Below are positions 52,785 through 61,813 of a stretch of 64,000 bases of DNA, piece after piece. Source of the DNA: Microlunatus soli (lineage in GTDB: Bacteria; Actinomycetota; Actinomycetes; Propionibacteriales; Propionibacteriaceae); NCBI RefSeq assembly GCF_900105385.1, contig NZ_LT629772.1:1302001-1366000 (forward strand), read 5' to 3'. Every line of letters starts with the position of its first letter. Position 1 is the stretch's first letter. The translations under genes were made by a program, and so were the position numbers. The notes beneath the pieces are model-generated. The model saw only the letters and a list, made by a program, of their open reading frames with translations. It was not told the DNA's origin and did not search any database.

Positions 52785-53600
52785 TCAGTGGGTCTGTTCC
52801 TCGAGAATGTGGAATCGATTCGGGTCAAGGGTGAAGCGGAAGATGGTGCCGACGCAGGTCATCCCAGCTGCCTCCAGAGTCGGCCGGGACTCCCAGTTCC
52901 CCGCCCCACAACCGGCGACAGGTGTCTGTTGGTTCCCCAGAACTTCCTGGCAGGCGAGCGCCAGGATGGACCGACCGATTCCTCTCCTTCGCGAGCCAGG
53001 GTCGGTGAACATGCCGACGTCCACCCGTTGCCCGTTCAGGATGTGTGGCACCAGGATCGCGATGCCGACCTCCGTTTCGTGCAGCCGGGCCACCCTCACC
53101 ACACCGGAGTCGACGAGATCGGTGAAGTTCGGCTGGAAGCCGGTGCCGTCGAGATAGGCCAGATCCGCTACCGACGCCATGTGCAGGGCGAGACCCGGAA
53201 CAGGACTGCGCAGGTCCTCGGGCCGGAGCAGCTCGAACTGGTAAGCCTGATTGGCAATGTCACTCGCGAAATTACCGAACAGGTCGACGTGATGTCGATC
53301 CCAGGACGCGGCATATGCTTCGGTCGCGCCGGTGTCCTCCAGGAGCCGCTCGACGATCTGGCGGTCGAGTCTCTTGGCTGCAGGGTCGAGAGTGCAGAGC
53401 GATAGACCGGTGTTGTCGACCCCCGCGACGCCGACGCGTTGGCCGTCGACCTCGATGGCCAGATGGCGAGCACCGAGCTGCTTGGCAGGCATGAAGAAGT
53501 CGCCGCTGAAAGCCTGTGCCCGATGGTGGTCCTCAATGGCTGCTCGTGCGGTCGCCGCGTCCGTCTCAGGCAATCGGATGTCCACATCGAATCTGATCAC
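52785..53600 (-). CDS. GNAT-family acetyltransferase
   Basis: A protein of about 271 residues. The C-terminal half is a GNAT domain: HETEVGIAILVPHILNGQRVDVGMFTDPGSRRRGIGRSILALACQEVL carries the Q/RxxGxG/A acetyl-CoA loop (RRRGIG), then WESRPTLEAAGMTCVGTIFRF. The N-terminal half may be a degenerate second GNAT unit. I used GTG 53600 where the compact fold seems to begin; ATG 53711 would add 37 low-complexity residues. Confidence 0.72.
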   Translation of the reverse strand: MIRFDVDIRLPETDAATARAAIEDHHRAQAFSGDFFMPAKQLGARHLAIEVDGQRVGVAGVDNTGLSLCTLDPAAKRLDRQIVERLLEDTGATEAYAASWDRHHVDLFGNFASDIANQAYQFELLRPEDLRSPVPGLALHMASVADLAYLDGTGFQPNFTDLVDSGVVRVARLHETEVGIAILVPHILNGQRVDVGMFTDPGSRRRGIGRSILALACQEVLGNQQTPVAGCGAGNWESRPTLEAAGMTCVGTIFRFTLDPNRFHILEEQTH

Positions 53601-53895
53601 TGGCCCAGGCTGCCGCACCAGTGCGATTCCTGTCGCGCCATTTTGACTGGGCGCGCTACCACCGGCACCGGAACATCCTGCTGAGACAGCCAACGACGCC
53701 GCCCATCCCACGAACTACCCGGCGTTGGTGAAGACCTGGCGGAGTGCCGTCGACGTTCCCGCGGGAACGCCTCGAGCACAGCTCAGCCGCCCGCGAGGGA
53801 TCGGCATTCCTGCGGTGGGCACTCCAAGGCTGGCAGAATCCTCCCTGCCTCCGATCAGACTGTCAACGTCGACATGAAGGGTCCCGGATCTCACG
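53601..53895. other. Gap upstream of the IS, original 5' region of the DUF5990 gene
   Basis: About 295 bp between the GNAT gene and the IS. The last part is the native upstream region of the DUF5990 gene, now cut off from it by the IS. It includes an in-frame TGA 18 bp before the duplicated GTG, so that gene cannot have started further upstream. Confidence 0.5.
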
Positions 53896-53904
53896 GTGAA
53901 GCAA
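53896..53904. repeat. Target-site duplication, left copy (GTGAAGCAA)
   Basis: Nine bases identical to 55298-55306 on the other side of the IS256-family element; IS256 elements usually make 8-9 bp duplications. Confidence 0.8.
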
Positions 53905-55297
53905 GATAGAGCCCCGCTGAGTGGTGGGTTTTCGAGTTGATTCTCGGTGTCTAGTTGCCGGTCTCGATCGCGGCAACGGGTCCAGTATCGCTGTCGGGGC
54001 GGAGTTTGGCCATGCTGGTTTCGGAGAGGTAGCGGCGTTCGGCGACTTGCCATTCGTCGTGGAGGTCGTTGACCACGGCGCCGACGAGGCGGATGACGCT
54101 GGCCTCGTTGGGGAAGATTCCGACGACGCGGGCGCGGCGTTTGATCTCGCGGTTGATCCGTTCGATCGGGTTGGTCGACCAGATCTTGGCCCAGTGACTA
54201 CGGGGGAACGTGGTGAAGGCAAGGACTTCGGCTTTCGCGTCGTCCATCAGCGGACCGATCTTGGGAAAGGTTTGCGCGAGTTGGTCTCGGACTTGGTCCC
54301 AGACCGCTGCAGCTGCTGTTGGGTCGGGTTGGGCGAACGCGGTTCGGAACACCGAGGCGACCATGTCCTTGTGGGACTTGGGCACCAGCGCGAGCAGGTT
54401 GCGGGCGAAGTGGACCCGGCAGCGTTGATGCGCCACCCCTTGAAACTGCCGGTCCAGAGCGGCGACCAGACCGGCGTGTTGGTCGGAGATGAGCAGTTGG
54501 ACTCCGGACAGGCCACGCTCGCGCAGGGTGCGGAGGAAACCGCGCCAGAACACCTCGTCCTCGCTGTCGCCGACGTCGATACCGAGGATCTCCCGGCCGC
54601 CGCTGGCGGTCACCCCGGTCGCCACCACCACGGCCATCGAGGTGACCTGTCCGGTGCGTCGGACATGCAGGTAGGTCGCGTCGAGGAACACGTAGGGAAA
54701 GCTGGTGTGGTGCAAGGGCCGGGTCCGGAACGCGGTGACTTGCTCGTCCAGACCGGCACAGATCCGGCTCACTTCGGACTTGCTGATACCGGTCCCGATG
54801 CCCAAAGCGACGACAAGATCGTCGACTGCACGGGTCGAGACACCGTTCACCCAGGCCTCCATCACCACCGCATACAAGGCCTGATCGATCCGCCGTCGGC
54901 GTTCCAAGATCACCGGGAAGAACGATCCCTGCCGCAGCTTCGGGATCTGGAGCTGAACATCACCGGCCTGGGTGGAGACCAGCCGCGGACGAGATCCGTT
55001 GCGCTGAGTCGTGCGTGTGTCGGTGCGTTCATACGGGCCGGCGCCGATCTGTTCGGTCGCTTCGGTCTCGATCAGTTCCTGCATCACCATCCGAACCGAT
55101 TCCCGGATCAGGTCAACGCCTTCACCGGCACGAAACGCTGCAAGCAGCTCGGATGCGACAGACTGGGACAACGCCATCGGTGGGACCATCCTTCAGTGAG
55201 TACTTGGCGGTACACACCGAGAATCCCGCCGGTGGCGCCCTCAACAGCGACGACTCACCGAACCCCGAAACCCCACCACTCCAAGGGACTCACACAC
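53905..55297 (-). mobile_element. Complete IS256-family insertion sequence (1393 bp)
   Basis: Bounded by 9-bp direct repeats and by imperfect terminal inverted repeats: left GATAGAGCCCCGCTGAGTGG, right (complement) ending in TGAGTCCCTTGGAGTGGTGG; the shared core GAGTGGTGGGnTTTCG is the best-matched part. A subterminal ATTCTCGGTGT repeats at both ends. One transposase gene fills it. Intact ends, duplication and gene suggest recent, possibly active insertion. Confidence 0.88.
53951..55177 (-). CDS. IS256-family transposase
   Basis: A protein of 408 residues with the DDE triad: FLDATYLHVRRTGQV (first Asp), GVQLLISDQHAGLVAALDRQF (second Asp) and STNPIERINREIKRRARVVGIFPNE (Glu), plus the family-typical CRVHFARNLLALVPKSHKDMV between. 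N-terminal ALSQSVASELL and YERTDTRTTQRNGSRPR match the DNA-binding part. It is full length. ATG 55177 was chosen; ATG 55189 is four codons upstream. Confidence 0.95.
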   Translation of the reverse strand: MALSQSVASELLAAFRAGEGVDLIRESVRMVMQELIETEATEQIGAGPYERTDTRTTQRNGSRPRLVSTQAGDVQLQIPKLRQGSFFPVILERRRRIDQALYAVVMEAWVNGVSTRAVDDLVVALGIGTGISKSEVSRICAGLDEQVTAFRTRPLHHTSFPYVFLDATYLHVRRTGQVTSMAVVVATGVTASGGREILGIDVGDSEDEVFWRGFLRTLRERGLSGVQLLISDQHAGLVAALDRQFQGVAHQRCRVHFARNLLALVPKSHKDMVASVFRTAFAQPDPTAAAAVWDQVRDQLAQTFPKIGPLMDDAKAEVLAFTTFPRSHWAKIWSTNPIERINREIKRRARVVGIFPNEASVIRLVGAVVNDLHDEWQVAERRYLSETSMAKLRPDSDTGPVAAIETGN

Positions 55298-55306
55298 GTG
55301 AAGCAA
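55298..55306. repeat. Target-site duplication, right copy (GTGAAGCAA)
   Basis: Matches 53896-53904 and contains the GTG start and next two codons of the DUF5990 frame. Confidence 0.8.
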
Positions 55307-55834
55307 TCGCCCGACGAGCGACACGAGGGTCACGACGCGACTCTCATTGGCCGCGAGGAGACGCTGCAAATTGCTGAGCGGGCGCGGAAGCCATCGGGCA
55401 GCACCGTGCATCAAGTCCGCGTCACACTGGAACTCACCCCATCGTCGGAGTCGCACAACGGCTACGTTCTTCGAGACCGATTCGTCGGCATCCAGGACCA
55501 GCACGGCGAGGTCGTCGAGGGACGAGTAGTCGGTCGCGCTGGTCGGCTCCGCTGGCAGACCATGGTTGTCCTGATCCAGGATCCGATCGGCACCCTGCGA
55601 CGGCTCGGGGCCACGGTTCACGGGCCGAAACACGACCGGTTCCTCTATCTGAGCTGGCCAGCTTCCGGCGACGGTTGGGGCGGGATGCGTGCCAAGATCC
55701 AGTTGCGGTACGCCGATCCTCTGGTCCCTCAAATCGTCGCAGCTCAGCAACCGTCACTGATCGCCGACGTGACTGACCGCATGCCGCACGACCGAACACC
55801 GGTCCCGTGGGAAGTTCGAGATCTCGCGACCTAG
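55298..55834 (+). CDS. DUF5990-family protein with IS at its start codon
   Basis: A frame of 178 codons: VRVTLELTPSSESHNGYVLRDRFVGIQDQHGEVVEG, then GATVHGPKHDRFLYLSWPASGDGWGGMRAKIQL, the DUF5990 hallmark. Family function unknown. The first possible start, GTG 55298, is part of the 9-bp duplication made by the IS, so the native promoter and ribosome site are now 1.4 kb away. A later GTG near 55411 (just before the domain) may be the true start, in which case 37 leader codons are untranslated. Confidence 0.65.
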   Translation: MKQSPDERHEGHDATLIGREETLQIAERARKPSGSTVHQVRVTLELTPSSESHNGYVLRDRFVGIQDQHGEVVEGRVVGRAGRLRWQTMVVLIQDPIGTLRRLGATVHGPKHDRFLYLSWPASGDGWGGMRAKIQLRYADPLVPQIVAAQQPSLIADVTDRMPHDRTPVPWEVRDLAT

Positions 55835-56269
55835 CGCCAGACCGTCGGGACACCCACGGAGTCTCAGCTCGGCGGCACTGCCCGATGGAGGTTCGGTGGC
55901 GGGCCCCACCCGCCGACAGACCATCGCGAGCAGGCCATCAGGGCAGGCTCACCGGGCACGCCGACAAACGCGCAATCGCTGTGTCAATAGGGATCGCTCA
56001 CCGGGCACTGACTGGTCATCAGACTGTCCTGAGACGCAGGCGGACATCGATCGACGATCGGGCAGAGTGATCATTTCGTCGTACGAGTTCGCTCCTGGGT
56101 GCCGAAATCGCCCCCGGTTCACCCACTGGTACAACATCCTCGATCGGTTCCGGTCTCGACTGCCGTGTGCTCATCACCGAGATGCGAACCTTTGGTGGGA
56201 TCAGATGTACCGGACTCCGGCCACGCCGCACTGACCTCGCGCCGCAGAATCGTCGCCGCCCCCGGTCGA
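55835..56269. other. 435-bp gap without a supported gene
   Basis: No open frame with ribosome site or motif. A 13-bp direct repeat GCTCACCGGGCAC occurs at 55947 and 55996; with two copies only, I do not call it a feature. May be degraded sequence next to the IS. Confidence 0.45.
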
Positions 56270-57064
56270 TCAACAGGACACGGCGCGGGCACCGCGCAGC
56301 ACCTGCCGGACTCGGCCCGGGCTGACACCAGTCTCTCGGCGCATGACGCGGCTGAAATGGGCCTGGTCACTGAAGCCGAGTGAGACGGCGAGCCCGGCGA
56401 GGTCGGTCTCCCCCTCGTCGATCCGCTGCAGGGCCCGACTGATCCGGACCCGGTTGCGATAGCGGCTGACGGACTGGCCGATGTGGTGGCAGAAGGTGCG
56501 ACTCAGATGGGCCGGCGACGATTGCAGCAGATCGGCGAGAGCGACCAGGCTCGTGACGCTCGGATCGTCGGCGAGCATCGCTTCCCGAGCTCGGTCGGCG
56601 AGGTCGTAGCTGCCCGGCGTCGGCGCCTCGTTCGGGGCCTGCCGAATCGCCAACTGCAACAGGGTGACGACGGCCTCGGCGGCCTCGAAATCCGGATCAG
56701 CGGTGCTGTGCAGCAGCTTCCGATGCGCCAGCTCGAGTCGGCCGTCCACGTGGACCGGCAGTGCCCGCCTGCTGTCGATCCCGACGTCCAACGCGTCACC
56801 AGGAAGGCTGATCGAGGTGCAGACGTCACCGCCGGCGGGGTGGGCGAACGACGTTTCCCGCCCCGCCGGGTGTAGGTAGCCGGTGGTCGGATCGACGGTG
56901 GACGCCCGACCGCCGGATCGGACCCGGAATCGCCCCCGATGGACCAGCACGACCTCGGCGTCTCCGGACGTCTCCGGTGTGGACCACCGCACATGGTGAT
57001 CGGAACACTCGACCGACCGGACCGCGAAGTACGGGCTCGCCACCAGACTCCTCGACCTGCGCAC
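56270..57064 (-). CDS. AraC-family transcriptional regulator
   Basis: A protein of 264 residues. An N-terminal cupin-like sensor (WSTPETSGDAEVVLVHRGRFRVRSGG, LHPAGRETSFAHPAGGDVCTSI) precedes two HTH motifs: VALADLLQSSPAHLSRTFCHHIGQSVSRYRNRVRI and DLAGLAVSLGFSDQAHFSRVMRRETGVSPGRVR. Start at GTG 57064, or GTG 57043 which has GAGGAG close by. Divergent from an MFS exporter gene over about 100 bp, so it likely controls that exporter. Confidence 0.87.
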   Translation of the reverse strand: MRRSRSLVASPYFAVRSVECSDHHVRWSTPETSGDAEVVLVHRGRFRVRSGGRASTVDPTTGYLHPAGRETSFAHPAGGDVCTSISLPGDALDVGIDSRRALPVHVDGRLELAHRKLLHSTADPDFEAAEAVVTLLQLAIRQAPNEAPTPGSYDLADRAREAMLADDPSVTSLVALADLLQSSPAHLSRTFCHHIGQSVSRYRNRVRISRALQRIDEGETDLAGLAVSLGFSDQAHFSRVMRRETGVSPGRVRQVLRGARAVSC

Positions 57065-57161
57065 CCGACGAATCTATCCATAGCCACCGACACTCGTCCG
57101 GCCACGAGCACCCGCATATTCGTTCAAGACCTGCCCGGCGTCTCCGGAGACGATCGTTGGT

Positions 57162-58592
57162 GTGCCCAGTATTCGTCCGGTCGATGCCGGAGGCCGCCGC
57201 GGCGTGCTGCTCGCCGTCCTGCTGACCGGCCAGGTGATGGCATCGATCGACGGATCGATCGTGTCGGTCGCGGCACCGACGATCCAGGAAGGGCTGGACG
57301 CGACGGGTGCCGAGATCCAGCTGATCGTCTCGGGATATCTGCTGACCACCGGCGTGCTGTTCGTCACCTGCGCACGACTGGGTGACGTGATCGGGCATCG
57401 TCGCGCGTTCATGATCGGACTGGGCTGGTTCACGATCGCGTCGTTGCTCTGCGGATCGGCAGTCAGCCCGATCATGCTCATCCTCACCCGCTTGCTCCAG
57501 GCCGGCGGTGCGGCCCTGCTGATGCCGCAGGTATTTTCCCTGATCCACCGCCAGTGGGACGGGATCGCCCGACGCCGAGCGATCGGCGTCTACAGCACTG
57601 TGCTGGCTCTCGGTGTCGTCCTCGGGCAGGTCGGTGGCGGAGTGGTCGCCGGCGCCGACCTGTTCGGGCTCGGCTGGCGGCCGGTGTTCTTGATCAACGT
57701 GCCGATCGGTCTGATCACCCTTCTGATCGGCGCACGGGTGATGCCGGTCACCCGGCGGGAGACCGCCGCTCGTCTGGACCCGCTCGGCGTCGTCCTGCTG
57801 ACCGCGGCGATGATCGCGATCACCGTGCCCCTCACGATCGGGCAGGAACGCGGCCGGCCGATCTGGTCCTTGATCATCCTCGGTGTCGGTGCGGTCCTGC
57901 TCGTGATCTTCGTCCGCTACGAGATGAGGGCACCGCATCCGGTGCTCGACCTGGCCGCACTGCGACCGAGAGCGGTCCGACAGGGACTGCTGGCGTGCTG
58001 CATCGTGATGGGCTGCTACACGGCGTTCCTGCTCACCTTGACCCTTCATCTGCAGGGCCGGCTGGGTTTCACTCCACTGCAGGCCGGGATCGCGTTCGTC
58101 CCGTACGCGGTCGGTTTCGGCGCTCTCAGCCTGACCTGGAACGCCTACCCCGTCTGGCTGCAACGCAGCCTCCCGGTGGCCGGACCGATCGCCTGCGCCG
58201 CAGGAATGATCTTGGTGGTAGCGCTTTTCCGCGAGAACTGGCAGCCGGGCGGATCTGCACCACTGCTCGTCCTGGCCGGTGCCGGTCACGCCGCCGGATA
58301 CAGTCCGCTGATCGCGCGGATCACCGCGGGGATCGACCCGCGGCTGGCATCGGCGATCTCGGCGCTCAACTCGACCGGCCCGACGTTGGCCGAAGTCGTC
58401 GCCGTCGCAGGTCTCGGCAGCCTCTACTTCGCCGCGGCGGACTCTGCCGACGGTCTGCTGCAGGTCACTGCCATGATCTTCCTGCTGTTGATCATCGGCG
58501 CGTTCTTCGCGGCATCGGCGCTGATCGTCCGACGGCGATCATCTACTGCTGAATCGTCAGCTGACGCACCCGACGCTGGAGCCAGGCGATGA
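57162..58592 (+). CDS. MFS drug-efflux-type transporter (DHA2-like)
   Basis: A protein of 476 residues with about 14 hydrophobic segments. QVMASIDGSIVSVAAPTIQEGL is motif D1-like, ARLGDVIGHRRAFMIGL motif A, LTRLLQAGGAALLMPQ motif B and LGVVLGQVGGGVVAG motif C of antiporter MFS proteins. A proton-driven multidrug exporter is the best guess. GTG 57162. Ends 50 bp inside the convergent second MFS gene. Confidence 0.88.
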   Translation: MPSIRPVDAGGRRGVLLAVLLTGQVMASIDGSIVSVAAPTIQEGLDATGAEIQLIVSGYLLTTGVLFVTCARLGDVIGHRRAFMIGLGWFTIASLLCGSAVSPIMLILTRLLQAGGAALLMPQVFSLIHRQWDGIARRRAIGVYSTVLALGVVLGQVGGGVVAGADLFGLGWRPVFLINVPIGLITLLIGARVMPVTRRETAARLDPLGVVLLTAAMIAITVPLTIGQERGRPIWSLIILGVGAVLLVIFVRYEMRAPHPVLDLAALRPRAVRQGLLACCIVMGCYTAFLLTLTLHLQGRLGFTPLQAGIAFVPYAVGFGALSLTWNAYPVWLQRSLPVAGPIACAAGMILVVALFRENWQPGGSAPLLVLAGAGHAAGYSPLIARITAGIDPRLASAISALNSTGPTLAEVVAVAGLGSLYFAAADSADGLLQVTAMIFLLLIIGAFFAASALIVRRRSSTAESSADAPDAGARR

Positions 58593-59835
58593 CCACTCCG
58601 ATACCGGCGAGGACGCCACCGGCGACGAACGGGAGTCCAGGATGGCCTGCGGTGGCGACCGCGCCGGTCACGGCCAGTGACAGCGGCGATCCGAACTCCA
58701 TCGTCAACTCGAACAGAGCATTGGCCCGCCCGACCTGCTCCCGAGGCACGTTGGTGGTGATCAGTGCGTAGGACACCGATCCGCTGGATCCCGAACACAC
58801 GCCCATCACGATCGCCAGCACCAGCGTCACGACGTAGCTGGTCGTGAGGCCGATGCCGATCAGACACACCGCCATGCCCGTCGTCCCGGCCAACATCACC
58901 AGGGCGTAGCCGCGGCGCAGCGGCCGAGCGATGAGCGTGAAGCCTGCTGCGGCTGCACCGGCACCGAACCCGGCCAGGACCCAACCGGCACCGTCGGCGC
59001 CCCACCCTCGTTGCGCCGCCATCACCGGAATCCCGGCGGTGACCGGACCGGCGAAGCCGATGTTCAGCAGGGCGACCATCAACAGCACGCTCCCCACCCC
59101 ACGGGCACGGCGGACGGTACGCAGTCCGTCCAGTGCGTCGACGAACAACTGCTTGGGGCTGTAACTCGCCGTACTTCGGTCTCCGCCGGTTCGCGCGATC
59201 GGCGACAACCGGATGACGGGCAGACAGAGAACGCCGGCCAGGAACAGGATCCCGGCCACGGCAAACCCACCGGCTGGGCCGCCGGCGGCCACCACCGAGC
59301 CGGCGACCGCGTTGCCGATCAAGATCGACATCCGGATCACCACCGTACGCAGCGCACCGACCCGCTGCTGACCCGACTCACTGCCGGTTGCGATGTGGGT
59401 CGGCATCGACGTCGCACTCGGCTGGAAGATGCCGTCCAGGCAGCCGGCGACCAGCGCGATGATCACCAGCAGCGGCACCGAGTAGTGCCCCACCGACAGC
59501 ACGACCGCCATCGCCACCATCAAGATCATCCGGCCGATGCCGGTGACGGTCATCGACACCCGCGGATGACTGACCCGGTCCGCGACGGCGCCGCCGAACA
59601 GCAGCATCACCACCCGAGCGACCGACACCGCCGCGACGACCGCCGCCACCGACGCCGGACTACCCGATCGCAGCGCGGCAAACGTCAGGGCGAGGGTGAA
59701 GACCTGATCGGCCAGCAACGAGAATCCGAAGCCGCCGACCCAGCCGGCGAGGCTCAGCCGCCACCGGCTCTGCAGTTGTGTCACCGGTGTGTGCTCCGGT
59801 GTCGTCGGAACTCCCCCGGCGTCTGACCGGTCCAT
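58543..59835 (-). CDS. MFS transporter (DHA3/MefA-like)
   Basis: A protein of 430 residues with about 12 hydrophobic segments. FGFSLLADQVFTLALTFAAL and LLFGGAVADRVSHPRVSM (motif A) resemble enterobactin/macrolide-type exporters of the MefA/EntS group; GIFQPSATSMPTHIATGSESGQQRVGAL and VPREQVGRANALFELTMEFGSPL also fit. Start at ATG 59835 overlaps the preceding AraC-type gene by 55 bp, so they form one operon. Confidence 0.86.
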   Translation of the reverse strand: MDRSDAGGVPTTPEHTPVTQLQSRWRLSLAGWVGGFGFSLLADQVFTLALTFAALRSGSPASVAAVVAAVSVARVVMLLFGGAVADRVSHPRVSMTVTGIGRMILMVAMAVVLSVGHYSVPLLVIIALVAGCLDGIFQPSATSMPTHIATGSESGQQRVGALRTVVIRMSILIGNAVAGSVVAAGGPAGGFAVAGILFLAGVLCLPVIRLSPIARTGGDRSTASYSPKQLFVDALDGLRTVRRARGVGSVLLMVALLNIGFAGPVTAGIPVMAAQRGWGADGAGWVLAGFGAGAAAAGFTLIARPLRRGYALVMLAGTTGMAVCLIGIGLTTSYVVTLVLAIVMGVCSGSSGSVSYALITTNVPREQVGRANALFELTMEFGSPLSLAVTGAVATAGHPGLPFVAGGVLAGIGVVIAWLQRRVRQLTIQQ

Positions 59836-60104
59836 CGTCGGAAGGCCTGCACGAACCCCGACGGGGTGGCGTAACCGAGCTGACGGGCGGTGGCCTCGAT
59901 CGCCCCACCCGGCCCCTCGAGACGGTCCATCGCCTGCGCCACGATCAGCTCGGCGGCCATCTGACGAAACCCGGTGCCGTCGGCTGCCAAGGCTCGCCGC
60001 AGATTGCAGCGCAGCATGACGTCATCACTGATGTCGTACGACCGCGCTGTCCGCAGCAGATCGTGCGCTCTCATCGCACTACGCGGGATGGTCACATCGC
60101 GCAT
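59781..60104 (-). CDS. Stand-alone AraC-type DNA-binding protein (107 aa)
   Basis: Consists only of the AraC double-HTH region: RAHDLLRTARSYDISDDVMLRCNLRRALAADG as first part, then QLGYATPSGFVQAFRRWTGQTPGEFRRH as the second, C-terminal HTH. Like MarA/SoxS (107-129 residues) it has no sensor domain. The first HTH is weak, so it may be the truncated end of a longer regulator. It overlaps the MFS gene it precedes by 55 bp. Confidence 0.7.
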   Translation of the reverse strand: MRDVTIPRSAMRAHDLLRTARSYDISDDVMLRCNLRRALAADGTGFRQMAAELIVAQAMDRLEGPGGAIEATARQLGYATPSGFVQAFRRWTGQTPGEFRRHRSTHR

Positions 60105-60315
60105 CGTGGGATTATAGGAGGCTGGTACCGAACACCACCCACCTCGTGCAGGGCAGGGATGGCCCGATTTCGACATCAGCCGCCCGCCATCGGGCCGGCT
60201 ACCGACCACCGGGATGCGGCGTCGGAGACCATACGGGCTCCAGATCGGTTGTCGCGCCGCAAGCCTGCACCCGTCAGGTGGGACGATGGAGACCAGCCCA
60301 TCGGGAGGTGCTGCG

Positions 60316-61113
60316 ATGACCGACGGCGTATCCGAGATCCGAGCCGCGTACGACAAGACCGTCGCCGCAGCCACGGCGCGGATCAAGTACGCGACAGAGA
60401 TGACCTGGCGGATGCCGAGGCTTCCGGAACCGAAGCAGCGCAGCGCCGTCCGACAGGCCATGATCAACATCGCCAAGAGCGCCGGCAAGACGGTGGGCAA
60501 GGGGGCATGGCGGCTGGCGACCCGCAAACACGATTTTCGGCATCAGGAGGCCGACGGGTTCATCGACTGTGCCGGTCGTCGATGGATGCTCGACTACGGC
60601 AGCTATGCGCGGCTGCACATCGATGATCAGGAATGGAGTGGGCGGTCCGGGCGGCCGCTGACGACGCTTCCGGCCGATCCGCCGAGGACGACATCTCCAC
60701 TGTGGCTGATCGATCTGGTCCGCGGCGTCGATGCCGCCGATGATCACGGATCGACCGACATCGACGGACAGCAGTGGCACCGGTTCGACGTCACCGCGGA
60801 TCTGTCCCGCGCCGCAGCCACCCAGAGTGCTGCGATGCCCAGCCCGGCCCGGGACCGCTACGAGCAACTGCTGGCACTTCCGTTCCAGCTCTGGATCGGC
60901 GACGGCTACCTGCGACGGATCCGATTCGCCGCGGACAACTCCGTCACCGAGATCACGCTCAGCGATTTCGGCGCCCAGCTCGATGATCTTGACTGGAGCC
61001 GGCTGCCGACCTTCCGATCACCGGATGAAGCGGCCGCGGTTCGCGAGCTGCACGAGGCTGACGACGGTGAGCAGCCGGACCAGCAGTCCGAGCCGGCCGA
61101 GCGGGAAACGTAG
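60316..61113 (+). CDS. Hypothetical protein
   Basis: A protein of 265 residues. N-terminal helix region (ATARIKYATEMTWRMPRLPEPKQRSAVRQAMINIAKSAGK), then beta-rich segments (FIDCAGRRWMLDYGSYARLHIDDQEWSGRSGRPL; LPFQLWIGDGYLRRIRFAADNSVTEITLSDFG) reminiscent of LppX/LolA-like lipocalin-type folds, but without a signal peptide. No confident family. GGGAGG precedes ATG 60316. Confidence 0.6.
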   Translation: MTDGVSEIRAAYDKTVAAATARIKYATEMTWRMPRLPEPKQRSAVRQAMINIAKSAGKTVGKGAWRLATRKHDFRHQEADGFIDCAGRRWMLDYGSYARLHIDDQEWSGRSGRPLTTLPADPPRTTSPLWLIDLVRGVDAADDHGSTDIDGQQWHRFDVTADLSRAAATQSAAMPSPARDRYEQLLALPFQLWIGDGYLRRIRFAADNSVTEITLSDFGAQLDDLDWSRLPTFRSPDEAAAVRELHEADDGEQPDQQSEPAERET

Positions 61114-61123
61114 AGTGGTCGGC

Positions 61124-61786
61124 ATGCGCATCGCAATCGTCGGCGGTCACGGCAAGATCGCCCTGCAGCTGCACCCGCTCCTGGTCGCGGCCGGCCACAC
61201 CCCGGTCGCCCTGGTCCGATCGGAGGACTATCGGTCCGAGCTGGAGCAGTTCGGCGCCGAGGTCGGCCTGTTGGACATCGAACGGCAGTCCGCTGCCGAC
61301 TTCGCGACCGCGTTCGACGGCTGCGAGGCCGTGGTCTTCACGGCGGGCGGTGGACCGGACGGCAACAAGGAACGCAAGCGGACCGTCGACCTGGAAGGTT
61401 CGCTCAAATCGATCGATGCGGCCCGGAGTTCCGGGATCCGGCGCTTCGTCCAGGTGTCGGCCTACGGCGCCGACGATCCGGTCGCCGACGATGCCGGCGA
61501 CGTCTGGCGGGCCTACGTCGAGGCCAAGCGAGACGCCGACGCGGCGCTGCGGGACAGCGAGCTGGACTGGACGGTGCTGCGCCCCGGCGGCCTCACCGAC
61601 GGTGCCGGCACCGGCCTGATCGGGTTGGCGGATCGACTGCCCCGCGGCCAGATCCCGCGCGCCGACGTCGCCGCCGTGATCACCGCCGTCCTGCCGAACG
61701 CCGCAACCGTGGGCCGGCAATGGGAACTGATGTCCGGCGACGTGCCGATCAGCGACGCGATTGCTGCCGCCGTGGGCATTGCCTGA
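61124..61786 (+). CDS. NAD(P)-binding atypical SDR-family protein
   Basis: A protein of 220 residues: MRIAIVGGHGKIALQLHPLLVAAGHTPVALVR is the GxxGxxG-type Rossmann motif, followed by AVVFTAGGGPDGNKERKRTVDLEGSLKSIDAARSSGIRRFVQVSAYGAD and DWTVLRPGGLTD. It fits the NAD(P)H-binding/BVR-B-like atypical SDR subgroup (PF13460). TAGAGT seven bases before the ATG may be a leaderless -10, overlapping the stop of the previous gene. Confidence 0.86.
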   Translation: MRIAIVGGHGKIALQLHPLLVAAGHTPVALVRSEDYRSELEQFGAEVGLLDIERQSAADFATAFDGCEAVVFTAGGGPDGNKERKRTVDLEGSLKSIDAARSSGIRRFVQVSAYGADDPVADDAGDVWRAYVEAKRDADAALRDSELDWTVLRPGGLTDGAGTGLIGLADRLPRGQIPRADVAAVITAVLPNAATVGRQWELMSGDVPISDAIAAAVGIA

Positions 61787-61813
61787 GCCTGACGAGCAAC
61801 CGCATCCAGCCGT

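Noticed and set aside
53921..55834. 637-codon frame spanning the IS and the DUF5990 gene
   Set aside because: The first two thirds are antisense to the transposase; only the part after the right IS end is coding.
55947..56008. 13-bp direct repeat GCTCACCGGGCAC, two copies 49 bp apart
   Set aside because: Only two copies, no spacer regularity; not a CRISPR or operator I can support.
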